A stretch of DNA of 64,000 nt from assembly GCA_000934455.1 (NCBI GenBank), contig KN886879.1:62272-126271 (forward strand), in the 5' to 3' direction. This stretch comes from Apostichopus parvimensis. Taxonomy: Eukaryota; Echinodermata; Holothuroidea; Aspidochirotida; Stichopodidae. The notes under the pieces were generated by a model. It was not told the origin of the DNA, searched no databases, and saw only the letters and a list, made by a program, of their open reading frames with translations. Made by a program: the position numbers and the translations under genes. Shown here in pieces: positions 10,461-24,700 of the stretch (positions within the stretch are counted from its first letter, which is position 1; each line of letters opens with the position of its first letter).

Positions 10461-12599
10461 TATGAACATTGCATTACTGCTGTGAGTTCATCTGATAAGA
10501 CTGATATAGCAGCTTATATAACATCAGTGGTAGTAGAAACCACTGGTAAACTCTTCCTATTGAGACATACATATTCATGTTTGTTTGTATTATCAATATC
10601 TCATTAGAATTTTCAAAATTAGAATGTAACCTTTGAATATCTTAGAAATTGATGAGCTTCAGTTCCATTCAAATTCAAATTATTAATATTGGAAACATTT
10701 GATCAAAATTCAAAGCAGTCAGGGTAGACTAAGCTGATGTCGGTTTTCTCAAATCTATTCGAATTTTTTTGTTCGAGATAGGATGTGGTTAGTCTTCTTC
10801 CTCCACCCCCCCATCCCTCCCTGGTGCATCATAAAAAATGCTTATATTAATATCGTGGAAAGTATTAAAGGACTGTAACAGTTTTGTTTCAGACAAATGT
10901 TTATTTATTAGAAAAAAAAATAATTAGGATAAATTTCGGTGCTCTTCAATTGCAAAAGATGATGTAAAGTAAGGGGAAGGGGTAGACAGGGCATTAAGGA
11001 TGTGCTTAAGAAGCTTTATTTATGTGCATAATTACAGTTGCTATGTGTAAACCTAATAAAAAGAATGGGGACAAGAAATCAAATTAACAGCACCCACTTT
11101 GTTAGATTTGTTACATTGTATGCTATTTCTGTTTAATCAAACTGTGTGAATGATTGATTTGAAGATTACTAGAATGATAGAGGGATTGGAGTGATAGATG
11201 ATGAAATTTTAGGGAAAAAAAGAAAAGAAAAGAAAAAATGTTACTATGATTTTGTTATTATTTTTTAACTTCTATTGTTCTTATTTTTTTAAACTTCTGT
11301 TGTTAATATGAGGATGTAGTCTCGGTTTATCATGCAATAAATGTATGCAATTATATATTAAGGGAAACTATGGGCTTCGGCGTTCTTTGTTACCATGGTT
11401 ACGGTGACATGTCTGAACTATGTCATGAATTACAGCTGAAATTGATGATTACAGGGCAAATTACAGGGGAAATATCAGAAGTTGTAGTAGGTTTAAAAGG
11501 ATACAAAGTCAAAACTAAATAGAAGAATAACAAAGTGAAATGATGTTACTTATTAAAATAAAGATTAAAATAAATTTTGACTTCCAGGGTAAGTTCATGT
11601 GGAAAGTTATGGTAGAACTAAAGGTATAGTTATATATTTTTTAATTTATTATTTTGCTGATATGTGCCTTTGTCATTGGGAACTATTATGATTATACTAT
11701 TCAGCAGGTATCAAATAATAATGATAGATATGATATCGGTGGAAGATATGAACAGTTTTCAGATTCATTCAAATTGGACTTTTTCCATGACATTGCATGA
11801 CAACATTATTTGACAAAAAAAAATTTGTGTCAACTGCTTGCTTCTTTATATGCCTTTTGCTTCATTCGTGGCTTTAATTTCCTCAGTTCAGTTTATTTTT
11901 ACAACTTTTCAACTTCATTGTGTAAATTCTACCTTTCTACAGTTGGAGGAACTACATAAATCAACTTTAATTTTTTATAGTCTGTAATACATGTTGTCAT
12001 GCCAACATTGATCATGGAAAATTTCAAGTGCTGTTTGTTCTATGTGTGTGTGTGTAAGATGTGTGTGTGTTGCAAATTTCTTTATTTACTTTTTCATCTC
12101 TGTATCTTCTAGTGTTAGATAAACAGGCATCCATTCACATAAGTTAGTACAACATGAGCATAAAAATCAATTTTTGTACCAAATTGAACTATAACAATAT
12201 GTATCTAAAAAAAATATGTAAAAGATAGCATTACAGTAGCCAAAGAAATAAAGTAGAATGATTAATTGTGGCAGTGCACCTCCACAACTGCATGAATAAA
12301 GCTAAAGGCATTGACCACGTTGAGACATTTTCTGGAGGTAAACCCTGCCAGGAAATTCATAAGTTGTGCTTTGGTTTTACTATATGTTAAATTTTGCAGA
12401 TAAATGGTTTATTTTGTAGAGAGACGAAGAAAGGGGTGGGTTTAAATACTCTTTGGGTGAGAATTGCATTATTGCACTTCTGTGCTTGAGTGAAGTTTGT
12501 TCAAGGAATATGGTATGCACAGACATCTGCAAATGAACCGAAAGAAAAGTTGTAGAAGAAGAATGTGCTAATTATTGTCACTGTGGGTTTAGATTGAAG

Positions 12600-12890
12600 G
12601 AATCACTACGGTGGTTACCAAGGGTGGGTAGAATGTGCACCATGACTGCATCATATTGTTGCCATGTGATCTACATCTCCAATAAGATGGGTGGGTGGAA
12701 TGTGCACCATGACTGCAACATATTATTGCCATGTGATCTACATCTCCAATAAGATGGGTGGGTGGAATGTGCACCATGACTGCACCATATTGTTGCCATG
12801 TGATTTACAACTCTTTATTGGAGATGTAGATCACATGGTAACAATATGGTGCACATTCCAGCTTCCCATCTTACCTACCCAATCTTATTA
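12600..12890. repeat. Tandem repeat (~63 bp x 2.5) with an inverted partial copy
   Basis: GTGCACCATGACTGCA, ATTGCCATGTGATCTACATC and TCCAATAAGATGGGTGGGTG repeat from about 12625 to 12815. From 12817 the sequence runs back in inverted order (TTATTGGAGATGTAGATCAC, CAATATGGTGCACATTCC, CCCATCTTACCTACCC). The transcript could fold into a hairpin of about 65 bp. Confidence 0.85.
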
Positions 12891-14374
12891 GAGTTAACAG
12901 TACTAAAGTTAATGAACTGAAATACAATTTGTCAACTCAAGTTTAAAAGAGTACAACATAATGTAGTGCTTTTACACTGATTTAACTTGCATTGTTTCTC
13001 ACTGTAATGGTAATTATGAATTAACTGATGATTTCTATAGGTAACTTGAGGGGGGCAATGAAAGTTATGTTAATTTTTTTCTTAAAATGTTAAATGTTCT
13101 TAAAAACTTACTACATAAGTCTATGATGATTTTTTTAAATATATATTTTATTTATAACTTTTATTTAATCTTGTCTCGGTGGGGGAGGGGTCAATGCAAG
13201 ATCAAGAAATTGGTAAGGGATTGAAGTATTGGGGACTACCGGTCTAGACTTTCAAATGTCTAGTTAAGCACATCATATAATATAGATACAAACGATGTGA
13301 AAATTGGAAAAATAATATCTTATTTTACATGAAAACAGGATTTATTTTTTGGTGACACAGTGGGGTTAGTTTTTGTTTTTCGAACTTAATGATAAAAATA
13401 ATTGTTGGTCAGATGATGACAATATCTTTAAAAGTAAAAATAATGACAAGCACTATAAAAAAATATTACACTTTGATTTGATGTTTTTATTTCTTCTTTG
13501 TATTTTTATGAACATGTGTGTCACACACTTTAAACAATTTTATTTATGTTATACAAATTAGAATATTGTATGTGAGCTTTCGTTTCACTTTTATTATAAT
13601 AAAAGTATTTACTTTAATGTCCGTGGACATTCAATATCGATACAGACCTGTGCTTTGTCACTCCTGGTCATCATTTGTAAATTTAAAAAAAAGTGATGAA
13701 AGAACAAACAAAAAAAAGACTTCGGAAAAACATCAAGAATTCTGGGAATGAGCAGGGAGTGTAGGGGAGAAATGCCCAAAAGATTTACATTAAATTTGGT
13801 ATATTTTGGTCTATTCTTTTCCTTTCCATACCAAAATTTCCCATAAGTTGAACTTATCAACCTTCCCTGCAAAACAAAAAAAAATCTCTGAACTTCTGAA
13901 TTGCTCTCTGCATGTAATTAATACCAAACTGTAGAAGTATATTTCCAATGAATTTTTTCATAACGGATGAGATCATTAACTGAAAAGATCTCTGAGTGTG
14001 TCTTACTTTAAGCAATTGCAAGTTTACTTTGAGTAAACCAAGTGTTAAAACGAGTCATAACTAATCACTAATAATTCCCAAAATATATTGACTAACAAAG
14101 TTTGTCAATTCTTGTTATTAGAGATAATACAGTGACTGAAGTAATTATCTAGAATCAAGTCAAGAAAGTTACTACTACTAACAGGACTTGATCTTAATTT
14201 AAAATATAGTGACTTGTTTACAACTCTGATTTGAGTACCTCTAGCAATAAATATTTTACCAAACAAAAAGTTTGAATACAATTTTGCTTAGGGTGATTAC
14301 TATGTCATATATAGCAAAAAAAAAGCACTTCGTTAGTCGAAGATTTCCTGAAATAAAAGAACATGATGACTTAC

Positions 14375-14525
14375 ACTTTACAGCAAAGTTATACAAAAAT
14401 AATTTCAATAAACCCATTACCAAGATTTTGCTGATGGAACAAATGCATGACTACAAATTTACGGCAAAGTTATACAAAATTCAATAAACCATTACCAAGA
14501 TTTTGCTGATGGGACAAATGCAGAA
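14375..14525. repeat. Short tandem duplication (~75-80 bp)
   Basis: The block AAAGTTATACAAAA, TTCAATAAACC, ATTACCAAGATTTTGCTGAT, GGACAAATGCA occurs twice in a row with few differences. Non-coding, intergenic. Confidence 0.75.
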
Positions 14526-15702
14526 ATAATGTATAAGTCTGAAAATGTGAATAAAGTTTTTTTTTTTGTTAAGCAGAAACTAACTGCAACTAGTTACACT
14601 AGATTTATTAATAGATATATATCTATATATATAATTATATATTATTAATTGTAGATAATATGACTGAAATTTTAGCAAAAATATCATCTCAGAGAGAGGT
14701 TGAGTGAGGGATATGACCAGCATAAAATCAAACTTTTAATTAGTTTCAGTATAAATCTATTAAAGTAGCATACAATACAATGAAGATAACATTGACCAAG
14801 ATCTTGCACATGAAGAACATATTCTGTATAACAATGACAGAAATTTTGCAAACCAAAGGAAAACTTAAAGGAAGCTTGGGTGAATCAGTACAAGTATGTT
14901 CCTAAATAGTAAAAACATTAAAGTTTTGTAAAGACTTTCATATTCTAACATAGGAATTCCATTGATCTCACATAAATACCTGTGGAGTGAAATCAGAGTT
15001 GGTGTTGTTTGTCACATTAAACTTTACAAATAATGCAGTAAATATCGCCATTTCGTCGGAAATTAAATTCTTAATCCTACCATAAATTGCACGAAAACAT
15101 TAAGCAAGAACTTGATATTGTTCACTTGTTGATAAATGTACTGGATTGCAATGTATAGCTTGTGCAAAGGAATCCACCTATTTATTTCAGAATATGACAA
15201 TTTCAGGATTAAAAACTCTTCACTTCGAATTATATCAGAATGAGCCCTTTGATAACAACATGGCAGTGGTACTTCATATTATAGTTGGGTGTCATGGACG
15301 TACATAACTAGAATTATCAGTAAAGATGCTCTATTTGTAGATTGCTAAAATTTGGGGCCAATGACTTTCATTGTGCTCACTAGCAAATCTTATACGCAAA
15401 CTATTTTCAGCCTAGATTTATCGGCTATGAAGTGTCATAGACCATGACTTCATGTTGATACTTGTTTTGACAAAGTAACAAACATGTGCAGGGTTTAAAT
15501 ATCATCATAATAATTCCTCTAAATGAATTACCACTGTTTTCAGTTTTCATGATTGGTTTTTGTTCATCATCCTCCCAGAAACATAATTTAGTTTCTTCAG
15601 AAAGAAATATCAAAACTTCCTCTCCAAAAGTCCCCACCCCTCTCAAGTCTCAATCGAGTGAATAATTTCCTCCATCGATACCGATCGTCATAAATCATCT
15701 TT

Positions 15703-18700
15703 TCACTTCTTCGCCGTTAGCTTTTTCAATTCTATCCTAGCTATGGACCTCCTGTGGACCTCATCGGGGCCGTCTGCAAGCCTGAGACATCGGGCCCAGG
15801 CATAGAAGGATGCCAGGGGTACATCTCCAGATACACCGGCCCCACCGTGAGCCTGCATAGCTCTATCTATCACGTTGAGAGCCATGTTGGGGGCTATCAC
15901 CTTGATCATTGCAATCTCGGGAGCTGCAACCTACAAAATAAAATATATAAAAAAATATTTATAATAATTTATAAAAATATTATAAAAAATATTTGAATAT
16001 ATTTAAATACAATATTTTATTATTTATAATTTTTTTTTTTAATTATAAAAATTATAAAATTATAAATTTTATTTAGAACTATTTAAATATAAAATTTAAA
16101 TATAAAAATAAAAAAAATCATAAAAGTTTATAAAAAAGATATTTTAATTCAAATACTGTGAATCCGGTTCACTACATCAAATCCCAATTTTAATCAAAGT
16201 TACTTTGCTCTTTCAAAATTTGTCAACTGTTTCTTGATTTGTTTCTTATTTATCATTTATTGAGTTTCAAAATAAAGCAGAACTTGCGATAATATAGACC
16301 AGAAAAAAATATTAAAAGGGATTCCTTTTTTATCAAAAGCTGTTGATGCCATCCAAACAAACATATGAAACAGATTTTGTTTATAACCCCAAATTCTGTC
16401 TACTTTTATTCCTATTAATTAAGACAATTATTACTATATTCGTATAATTTCAAAACTCAGCAACTTCCCAAATGCAATAGCCAGGACCTAGAGGCAAATG
16501 ATACAAATTGTATGTACTTGGTCTCACTCCAAAATAGGATATTGTTTACATACATGGCAAGAAACATGAATAAATACAAATTGCCGTAACGGTTGATACT
16601 GGACATTTTGATTACTAAAACTGAGAGGCCGAATCCAGCCACTTCATCAGTGATTTTTTTTTCCGACTCAAATTGAGTCACTGATTTGAGTCACTCCTAT
16701 AGTGTGTTATCTCAGTGGAGAAAAATTTCACAAACTTTTTGGAGTCAATTCACACTTTGAAAATTCAATGACTTAGTAAGGACATGTTACAATAAGTCTG
16801 CTAAAGCCTCAAAAAGAGACAGTACCTTATTTCCAACAGTGTCCATCATGTGTGCTGTTTTGAGTGTGAGGAGTCGCGCCTGCTCTATCTCTATCCTAGA
16901 GGTAGCTATGTCTGCCTGAATGGTTCCTTGCTCTGCTAACAGCTTACCAAACGCAACTCTCTCAGAGACCTGTTGAGACGGTTAAGAAGACTAACGAATT
17001 GCAATGCTATCATAGTGAAAAGTGTATGAAGGAAAGGTGGCAGAAAAAGACCGAATCTGTGGTGGGGAACTTAAGTTTGAATTGAAGAGACGATACACAA
17101 AACTACCTGAAGTATTCCTAATAATATGAATCATCTTACGAAAATGAAAAAAGATTACTTCGAAGTAACAAAACGAGGCATGAAAACAGCGTTTCTGAGG
17201 TTCTCACAAAAGTCGGTGAGGGAACATATATCCATCCAAATTTGGTCAAAGAAATCCTAGGAAGACTAAAAAATTGAATGGCTTCTTTACCCGTTGTTTC
17301 ATAGTGTCTAGTGCCCTCTCTGCCATACCTATGAGCCGCATACAGTGATGAATTCTGCCGGGTCCTAACCGACCCTGTGATAATCAAAGCGGATGTAAAA
17401 GTTTAACAAAGAGGAGAATGATTATATTTAACAAGATATGGTTACTAATTATTAAGAAAACTGTAGACAAAACAGTGTTTTCAAAATTAATGCCAATTAA
17501 AGACAATTAAAGTACTTGTCCCCTTGTAGTGTGGCAGAGATGGACCATTTGTGGCTCACTAATTACTCTTCCATTGCCTCAGAGTGAAAGGAGGTGTCCT
17601 CCACAAATAAGTTGATTTTCCAATTTTGTTTCAACACAAGACTTACGTCATCTTCATGAATACCGGACTCACCGATGAGATTGGCCAAGAATAAAACAAA
17701 TAGTCATCAACTAAGCAAAGGGAGCACAGTAACACTGTGTCCACAATACAGGAAACTCAGAGGAAAAATTTATTAGGCCAAAATGGTAGCAACTACTGGC
17801 TGTAATTAGTGATTATTCAGTAACTTTTACATAACCTTCACAGAAAATGACAAAAATATGTATTTAATGAAAATCACAGAAAATATGTACTTAATGAAGA
17901 GATGCAACACTATAAGTTAATGTTAACACCGAAATAAGGTATATTGTACACTCAAGGGAATACTGCTTGGATATTTTCATATTGAGAATACCAATTGTAG
18001 TATAAACACAAAGCTAGCCTGGTGTGCTTATAAAGCGTATGACTACCATTCCCAGACTGTTGTTGCTTTCGGTATATTTACCTGTGCTATTTCAAACCCC
18101 CTTCCGGGACCAAGCAAAATGTTACTTGCTGGTACTCTGACATTATCAAACAAGACCTCTCCGTGACCCTCAGGGGCATCGTCATAACCATATACTGTCA
18201 AATGCCTCAAAATTTGGACACCTGTCGTTTCCATGGGAACCAAAATCATTGACTGCTGTTTATGCATCTTCTCAGTAGTGTCTGTCTTCCCCATGAATAT
18301 GCATAGTTTGCAGTGAGGATGAAGTGCCCCAGAGGTCCACCACTTCTTACCGTTGAGGACATAATCGTCACCGTCTCGCCTGATCTCCGATCTTATGTTG
18401 GTAGCATCTGAAGAAGCCACCTACACATAAAGACCGCGGAACAAATTTAAAGTTAATGTGAGTCAAGGCTGAACAACTAGCTGTCACAATGAACTCAGTC
18501 TTAAACAAAATCGGTAATGCTTGATTCTATTTTCAAACATATTCAAACATTTCAAACCTAGTTCAGAATATCTGTAATCAAAATAATAATTAGAAGTATC
18601 TTGAATGTATTAACTTGTTAATATTACACAAATCTTCTCACTACTTTTATAGGTTATTACAGTACATTCTAGCATTTTCTAGTACTTTCTTAAAACCCAA

Positions 18701-21700
18701 AGTGGTGCAATTAGCTGGTAATTTTGCTTCATCATTTAATAACAGTATCATAATACACAGTTTAAATCACTCCCCAACCCTTGACCAATATCATGTGTAG
18801 TGTCTATTCCCATTCAGAGGGACTTGTTATACCTAACGCAATGTAACACTGTCATATGGTTACATGGTTACATGTAAATGGACAAGGCGATACAGTTGGT
18901 TTTTGCACCTCACCTCTGTCTTGGGTGATTTTTTTTTGATTTTTTTTATGTCAATTGGCTACACCTGGGTAGTCAGTCACCTATGAGAAAGTTTGCCACA
19001 ATATTCAAACAAATAGTTATCAAGGCTTGGCTATTAGCAAAACAACTATTGCAACATTATGGTAACAAACTCACCGTCAGTGACGTTTACAAGATTTCAA
19101 AAGTGGCAGGGGAAAGGGGGCATTGTAAATTCTTAATTCACCCTACTGATTTGGGTAGCTACCCAAGATATGGAAGCCATAAACTTCAACCATATACAAT
19201 TTTATATGGGCCATATAAAAGTTTATCTGGTTTTTCTTTATATCAACCAGAAAAAGTTTTATCTGGCCCAGATATGGATGCAATAAAATTTAACCAAATA
19301 AAATTTTATATGGGCCATATAAAACTTCATTTTATATCAAGTTATATCTGCCCAATTTTTTATCCGGCCAGATATAAATTCCAGATCTGGAGCAGATCTG
19401 GTCCAAATCTGGATTTTTATATCTGGCCCAGATCTGGGATTTTGGTAAGGGAGGTGCAAGAACCCTGTCTAAAGAGTGGTATAATTCTTCACTGACTGAA
19501 GGTACAAAATCAAACCACCAAACAGACCTCTACCTCCCCCACAATACTCTCCTACCCAACCCCCCCCCCCACCCTTTAATCACCCAGTTTTTGCCCCTGC
19601 TGGCATTTATTTGCTCATTTATTTAGAAGATGAAAAACATAAAAACAATCAGTTTAATTCTATAAGTCTAGTGTAAGCTACAAGCCATTCAGTTATATTT
19701 CTACAGGAAAATGTGAATTATTAAAGCAGTTCAGGTTCTGATTTCTTGTCATCAGTCTAGGCAGCTTTAAATTAATATCAATTACGTCAATAATTTAAGC
19801 AGCCATCTGCTGGTTCTTATAAAGATCTTACAAATCATGTCATTAATATACAGCAGATTGCAGTAGATACAGAGACTTCAAACACCGACCTCCGGTTCTG
19901 TCATTCCAAAGCAAGATCTTATTTTCCCATCGAGCAACGGTTTTAACCACATGTCCTGCTGGTCCTTGGTTCCGTACCTCACCAACACCTCCATGTTTCC
20001 TGTGTCTGGAGCAGAGCAGTTGAACACCTGTTGTGAGACAGGGAGAGGACAGTAGTTACTCTACACATCCTGAAAATGGCAACAATGGTTTTCAGGTTTT
20101 TCAGCAAGACTCTGGTTCCCTGTCAACTGTCATTTGTAACCACACAGGAAATGGCACGATACCGGCCACACCCCTTAACATTTTTTAACAAACCCAGTGG
20201 TCCCTATGAAATGCCTTGTCTATGACTATGGCACCAGATAACGTCAGATGTTACGACATACCTGTGCTTCCTTTATGAATTTACCAAAACCACTTTTTTG
20301 TAATAACATGGGGTGGGGGGAGAGGGGCAAAAGTTAAAAAGGAACAAAGGACCAGCCCTTAGTTGTAAGATGAAGTAGTATACCGCCACCTTTCTTATTG
20401 ACTTTATATACCATATTGGACGATAACGGACAGTTATGAAGATTAGAATATATATACGTAGAGCATCATAACACACGTCTCTTGTTTGGACTCTGCCTCT
20501 TTGTTCATTCTATATACATGTCCTTACCTAGCACCGAAGGATATCACATTTGTGTGTTCATCATGAGGTGCGTTACTAAAATTAAGGAATCACTCGATCT
20601 CACCAATAGAAAAACTAAACATCAACTCTTCTGTCCGCCAGGTAAACATGGATCCCTACATTCTCGCAAATTTATCAATATTTCTTTGATTTTCTAACTT
20701 TTAATATAAAACAAGTATAGTCACTGATTGCTGCTTCTTACCTCTGGTGCGTATCGGGATCTTCCCATTAGCTCACATATGTGTGCATACTCAATATTGG
20801 TCAGACCTGCTCCGTACCTCAATTCTGGATCTGATTCTATGGGTAAAAATAAGTTCCACAGTCCATTTTCTTTGGCTTTGGTCTGAAAGTAAGAAAACAA
20901 AGATTGCTATAGCTTAAGAATCTTAAATAAGAAATTTCTGGTGTTTTATCACCAGACATTTCATATTTGAATGAATATTAAATGCATTTTGTAATCTGGT
21001 GTGACACACTATCATAGAGGCGCGAAAAATCCTTCGTCAACTGTCTTTGAAATAACTCTGAACCACTTAGCATGATTTATCAACAGCATATCATCATAAT
21101 AAAAACATTAATTATCAAATGCTGTAACCTATGAAATAAATATATCATGCCATCTCTCAGACAAATGGCCTGGGATATTAGACATGAGATTTTTTAGACA
21201 TTGTCTTAGTCAAGAACCAGAGAATTCATTAGCTGTGGCTTTGCCTACTGCTGGACATCCACTCTCATTTTCACAAGATGGTGGAATAACATACAACAAC
21301 ACAGCATACAGTCATGAAGATCAATAAATTTGGTTTGAAACTGACTTGAGCTTCTAGTAAATAGAATCTTTTCCACCTGTGTTAATTCTGTACTGTCCAT
21401 TGTAAAGTCACAAAACAACACTTGATTCTGTTTATGTGCAGAGTTCTCTCCATTTCGTTTATTTATTTGTTTTTCCACAACATATCTACAACAAATGTAG
21501 CGAATACAGAGAGTTATGGAATGTGAAAGGTAGTGCATCAAGAAACCCTTGTGGGCTAGTGTTACACTCCCTGTACATATAGTACACAAATAACTTACAA
21601 AAAGAATTAAGAAAAGAACTAAGAAAAAGAGAAGAAAGGAAGAAAAAAAAAAGAAGGAAAGAGGAACCTCAGTCTCAGTATAAATTGAAGTAAAATCTCT

Positions 21701-24700
21701 TTAATTTGTATTTAATCGAATTTCGGGAAGGTTGTGACCTGATATTAAGAGGCAAAGAATTCCATGTCGTAGCTATGAGAGGATACATAAGTCAAGTTAT
21801 ACTCCTACCAACTTCATTACATTGAACCACTGTATTACTGCTATGGAAAAAAATCTGTCAGAACATATTCAAATCATTTCGTTTTTTAAAAAGTATGTCT
21901 TAACTTTAAGACACAAGTGATTATAGCAACTCTTACCCATAAAGAAAAATTCAGGTAGACAGTGGATGGTGTCAAAAATTTGGTTCATGTGACCTGACTT
22001 GAATACATAAGAAAAGGGACTCATTACCAACTTTAGACGACTCGTGAAATATCTGACTCGCTGAGTCGGATCTATGGTTTATGAGTAGAGCGTGTTGGAC
22101 GATTGGCTAAGGCGTCGGACTCGTGATCCAAGGATTGCTGGTTCGATTCCTGCCTAGTACATTACGTTGTATCCTTGGGCAGGATGCTTTATCTCAATTG
22201 CCTCTCTCCACCCAGGGGATAAATGGGTACCTGTGAGGTAACTTGTCATTGGGCGCAGTATTTAACTGCAGCCGCCGGGAGGGATTGTCTCTGGGACAGG
22301 TAATCATTGACCAGGGGTAACATATCGTCTGTAAAGCGCTTAGAGACCAATTGCTGGTATAAAGCGATATATGAAAGTGAAATATTATTATTATTATGAG
22401 TCACTGACCTTGAGTTGTTCAAAGATTGGATGAATGGTCCATTTGTCCTTCGATGCATAGTGTTCATTCAATTCCCTTTCCACAGGATAAATATATTCAT
22501 TCATAAACTCTTTGACTTCTTTATGAATCTGCTGAGCACGTTCTGATAAACCTTTCACATCATATGCCATTTGTCCTGAAATATTAAGAGACCGCAGCTT
22601 CCGATATCAAGAATATGCCAAAGTGAAATATCAGATGAATCAACTTAAAATGTACAGGTGACACAAACAGCAAATGAAACTAAATGTCCTATTCCATGTT
22701 CATTTAATGTTTCAAAGTTGATTTTATCAAACTCATCGTATCAATTTTTTTGGAGGTGGGGGGGATTGAAACTGAACTGAAAGTCCTATTTCAGGTTCAT
22801 ATCATGTTTCAAAGTCAATTGTATCATATTTATTGTATCAACATTTTTGGAGGGGAGGGAGAGATTTGGTGGATTTGAAGAAAAATATGCAAATTTTCAC
22901 AATGTAAGAAATCTCCATCCATTCCCAAGCACTGCCATGCTAATAGAAGATAACATAATAAAAGAATATTAGATATAACTGAATATTCATGACTTGATTT
23001 AGGTAAATATTCAAAGACCTACTTAAAGAACTTGATTATTAACAAACATACCTATTGTGCTAGTAGAATGAAATCTTCTTTGCCCGCTTCCTGTGGAGCT
23101 GAATGTACTGTAGGATCTTTTACCAGAGATTGGTCCATTTTTGGAATGGTTGACAGTTACAAAGGCAGACTGGGACCCTTTGGACCCGATGGTCCAACTC
23201 AGTTCTGCCAATCCCTCGGCTAATTGGCCTACCAACTTAGCAGAAGCTGAGCTAGCTTGACCTACAGCATAAAAAGAAGAAATCGAGAAAATATTTATTT
23301 TGAGACTACCATAGGTGACAAATTTCTTACATATGTGATTGTAATTATTACTTAAAATTAGCAAGCATAAAGGAGACATGTTGCCATAGCAACAGACTAT
23401 TTATACATCATATATATTATCATAAAACATGAGGTAAAAATTCAAATGACAAAATTTGCAGGGGAAAATACTGAAGAAGTATCCTTTTCAACATCTTAAG
23501 ATAAGCAAGAAAAAGTTTTAGTGATGTTCATATGGGCTTATGTTTAAGAATTGAAGAAGACAATAATTTTTTTTTTAAAGAAAATGGAAGACATAATATG
23601 ACATGAAGATTGAGATCTTAGTATGAAATGGTATACCATGCATGATATTAAATATTGCATAACATGTGAGAATTGAACTTTGACATACAACAATTAATTG
23701 ACTTCAAGTGACTTTTGACTTAACCTTTGACCTCACATTACTAATGGCTGCCTCAAAGGTTTGTGATGAATCCTCATTTTCAAGTCCTTTTTTAAAACAT
23801 GCGAATAAAACCATTGGTGAAGTTTTACAAACTTAAGTGCCTAAAATTGGATTGGAAAGCTACATTACCCTGCAGCGCCCTCTTGTAAACACCTTGCGCA
23901 ATTGCAGCCAAGCGGAAGAAACTGAAGGAGATATAGAAGTCAAGATTGTCCACTGGAGGGAGCCCTCTCTTTTCAAAGTAAGACTGAATGAAGCCTTCCA
24001 TTGTAGGAATTCCGAGCTCGGTAACATCGACATTATGAAAGCCTGACAAGACACATTATAATAAAAACAATGTATTCTTCAAACAGAAGTAAAGACAGAT
24101 TTCATGTTATCTTTACAAAATCACACAAACTTGCTCGGGAAATAATAGTTTTAAAGGCCATAATGTGGAGACAAGCTGTATAATTTATGGTAGATGAAAG
24201 GCATATCCAGGATCTCATGGAATGGAGATCGGAGAGAGGGGGGTGGGGGGGGGGCTTAGTATTTGTAGATTCAGAAATTACTTCAAATTTGGAGTGCCCA
24301 CTAAAATATTGCAAGCAAGGAATCCATGCATGAAAGATGATGCTAAACCTATTTCACTGTGTGCCTTATTTGTGCTAAAAATTAAATTTTCAAAACAAGG
24401 GGCACATTCCACCTTCCAGGATCCACCCGGCTAAAATGGGGTGAAAGTTTTGAGTAGGTCTGTGATTCATTGCCAACCAAATTCACATCACTAATTTCTG
24501 TTGCTAGTTGAGAGCTTCAGTTACTTATAACCACGCGTATCAAAATTAATTTATGCATAATGCATGAATATTCAAACTCACCCTTCATCTGTGGATTGGG
24601 TGGCAAGAAATAAGGCATGCAGCAATATGCTAGATCTGCTAGGGGATCCCCTAAAGTTGAAAGTTCCCAATCGAGTACAGCAAGAACGTTTGGCTCCGTT

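Larger units (their letters stand above)
10461..15702. other. Intergenic region between PRR11 and ACAD10 (tail to tail)
   Basis: The two genes converge here. No supportable coding exon or RNA gene was seen. The region is AT-rich and holds the 12600-12890 repeat, a short tandem repeat at 14375-14525, homopolymer A/T runs and a GT microsatellite near 12044-12070. Small open frames show no recognisable similarity. Confidence 0.6.

Noticed and set aside
13609-13872. 87-codon minus-strand frame between PRR11 and ACAD10
   Set aside because: Hydrophobic low-information sequence, with no family resemblance and no splice or promoter support.
18983-19495. 170-codon open reading frame on the plus strand
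   Set aside because: It runs through low-complexity palindromic repeat inside an ACAD10 intron. The residues mirror the repeat, and there is no domain, splice context or recognisable family.
22085-22160. Possible functional tRNA-Thr gene
   Set aside because: A/B boxes and a Thr-like anticodon arm are present, but the acceptor stem does not pair well, and the sequence continues into a SINE body with a LINE-like tail.
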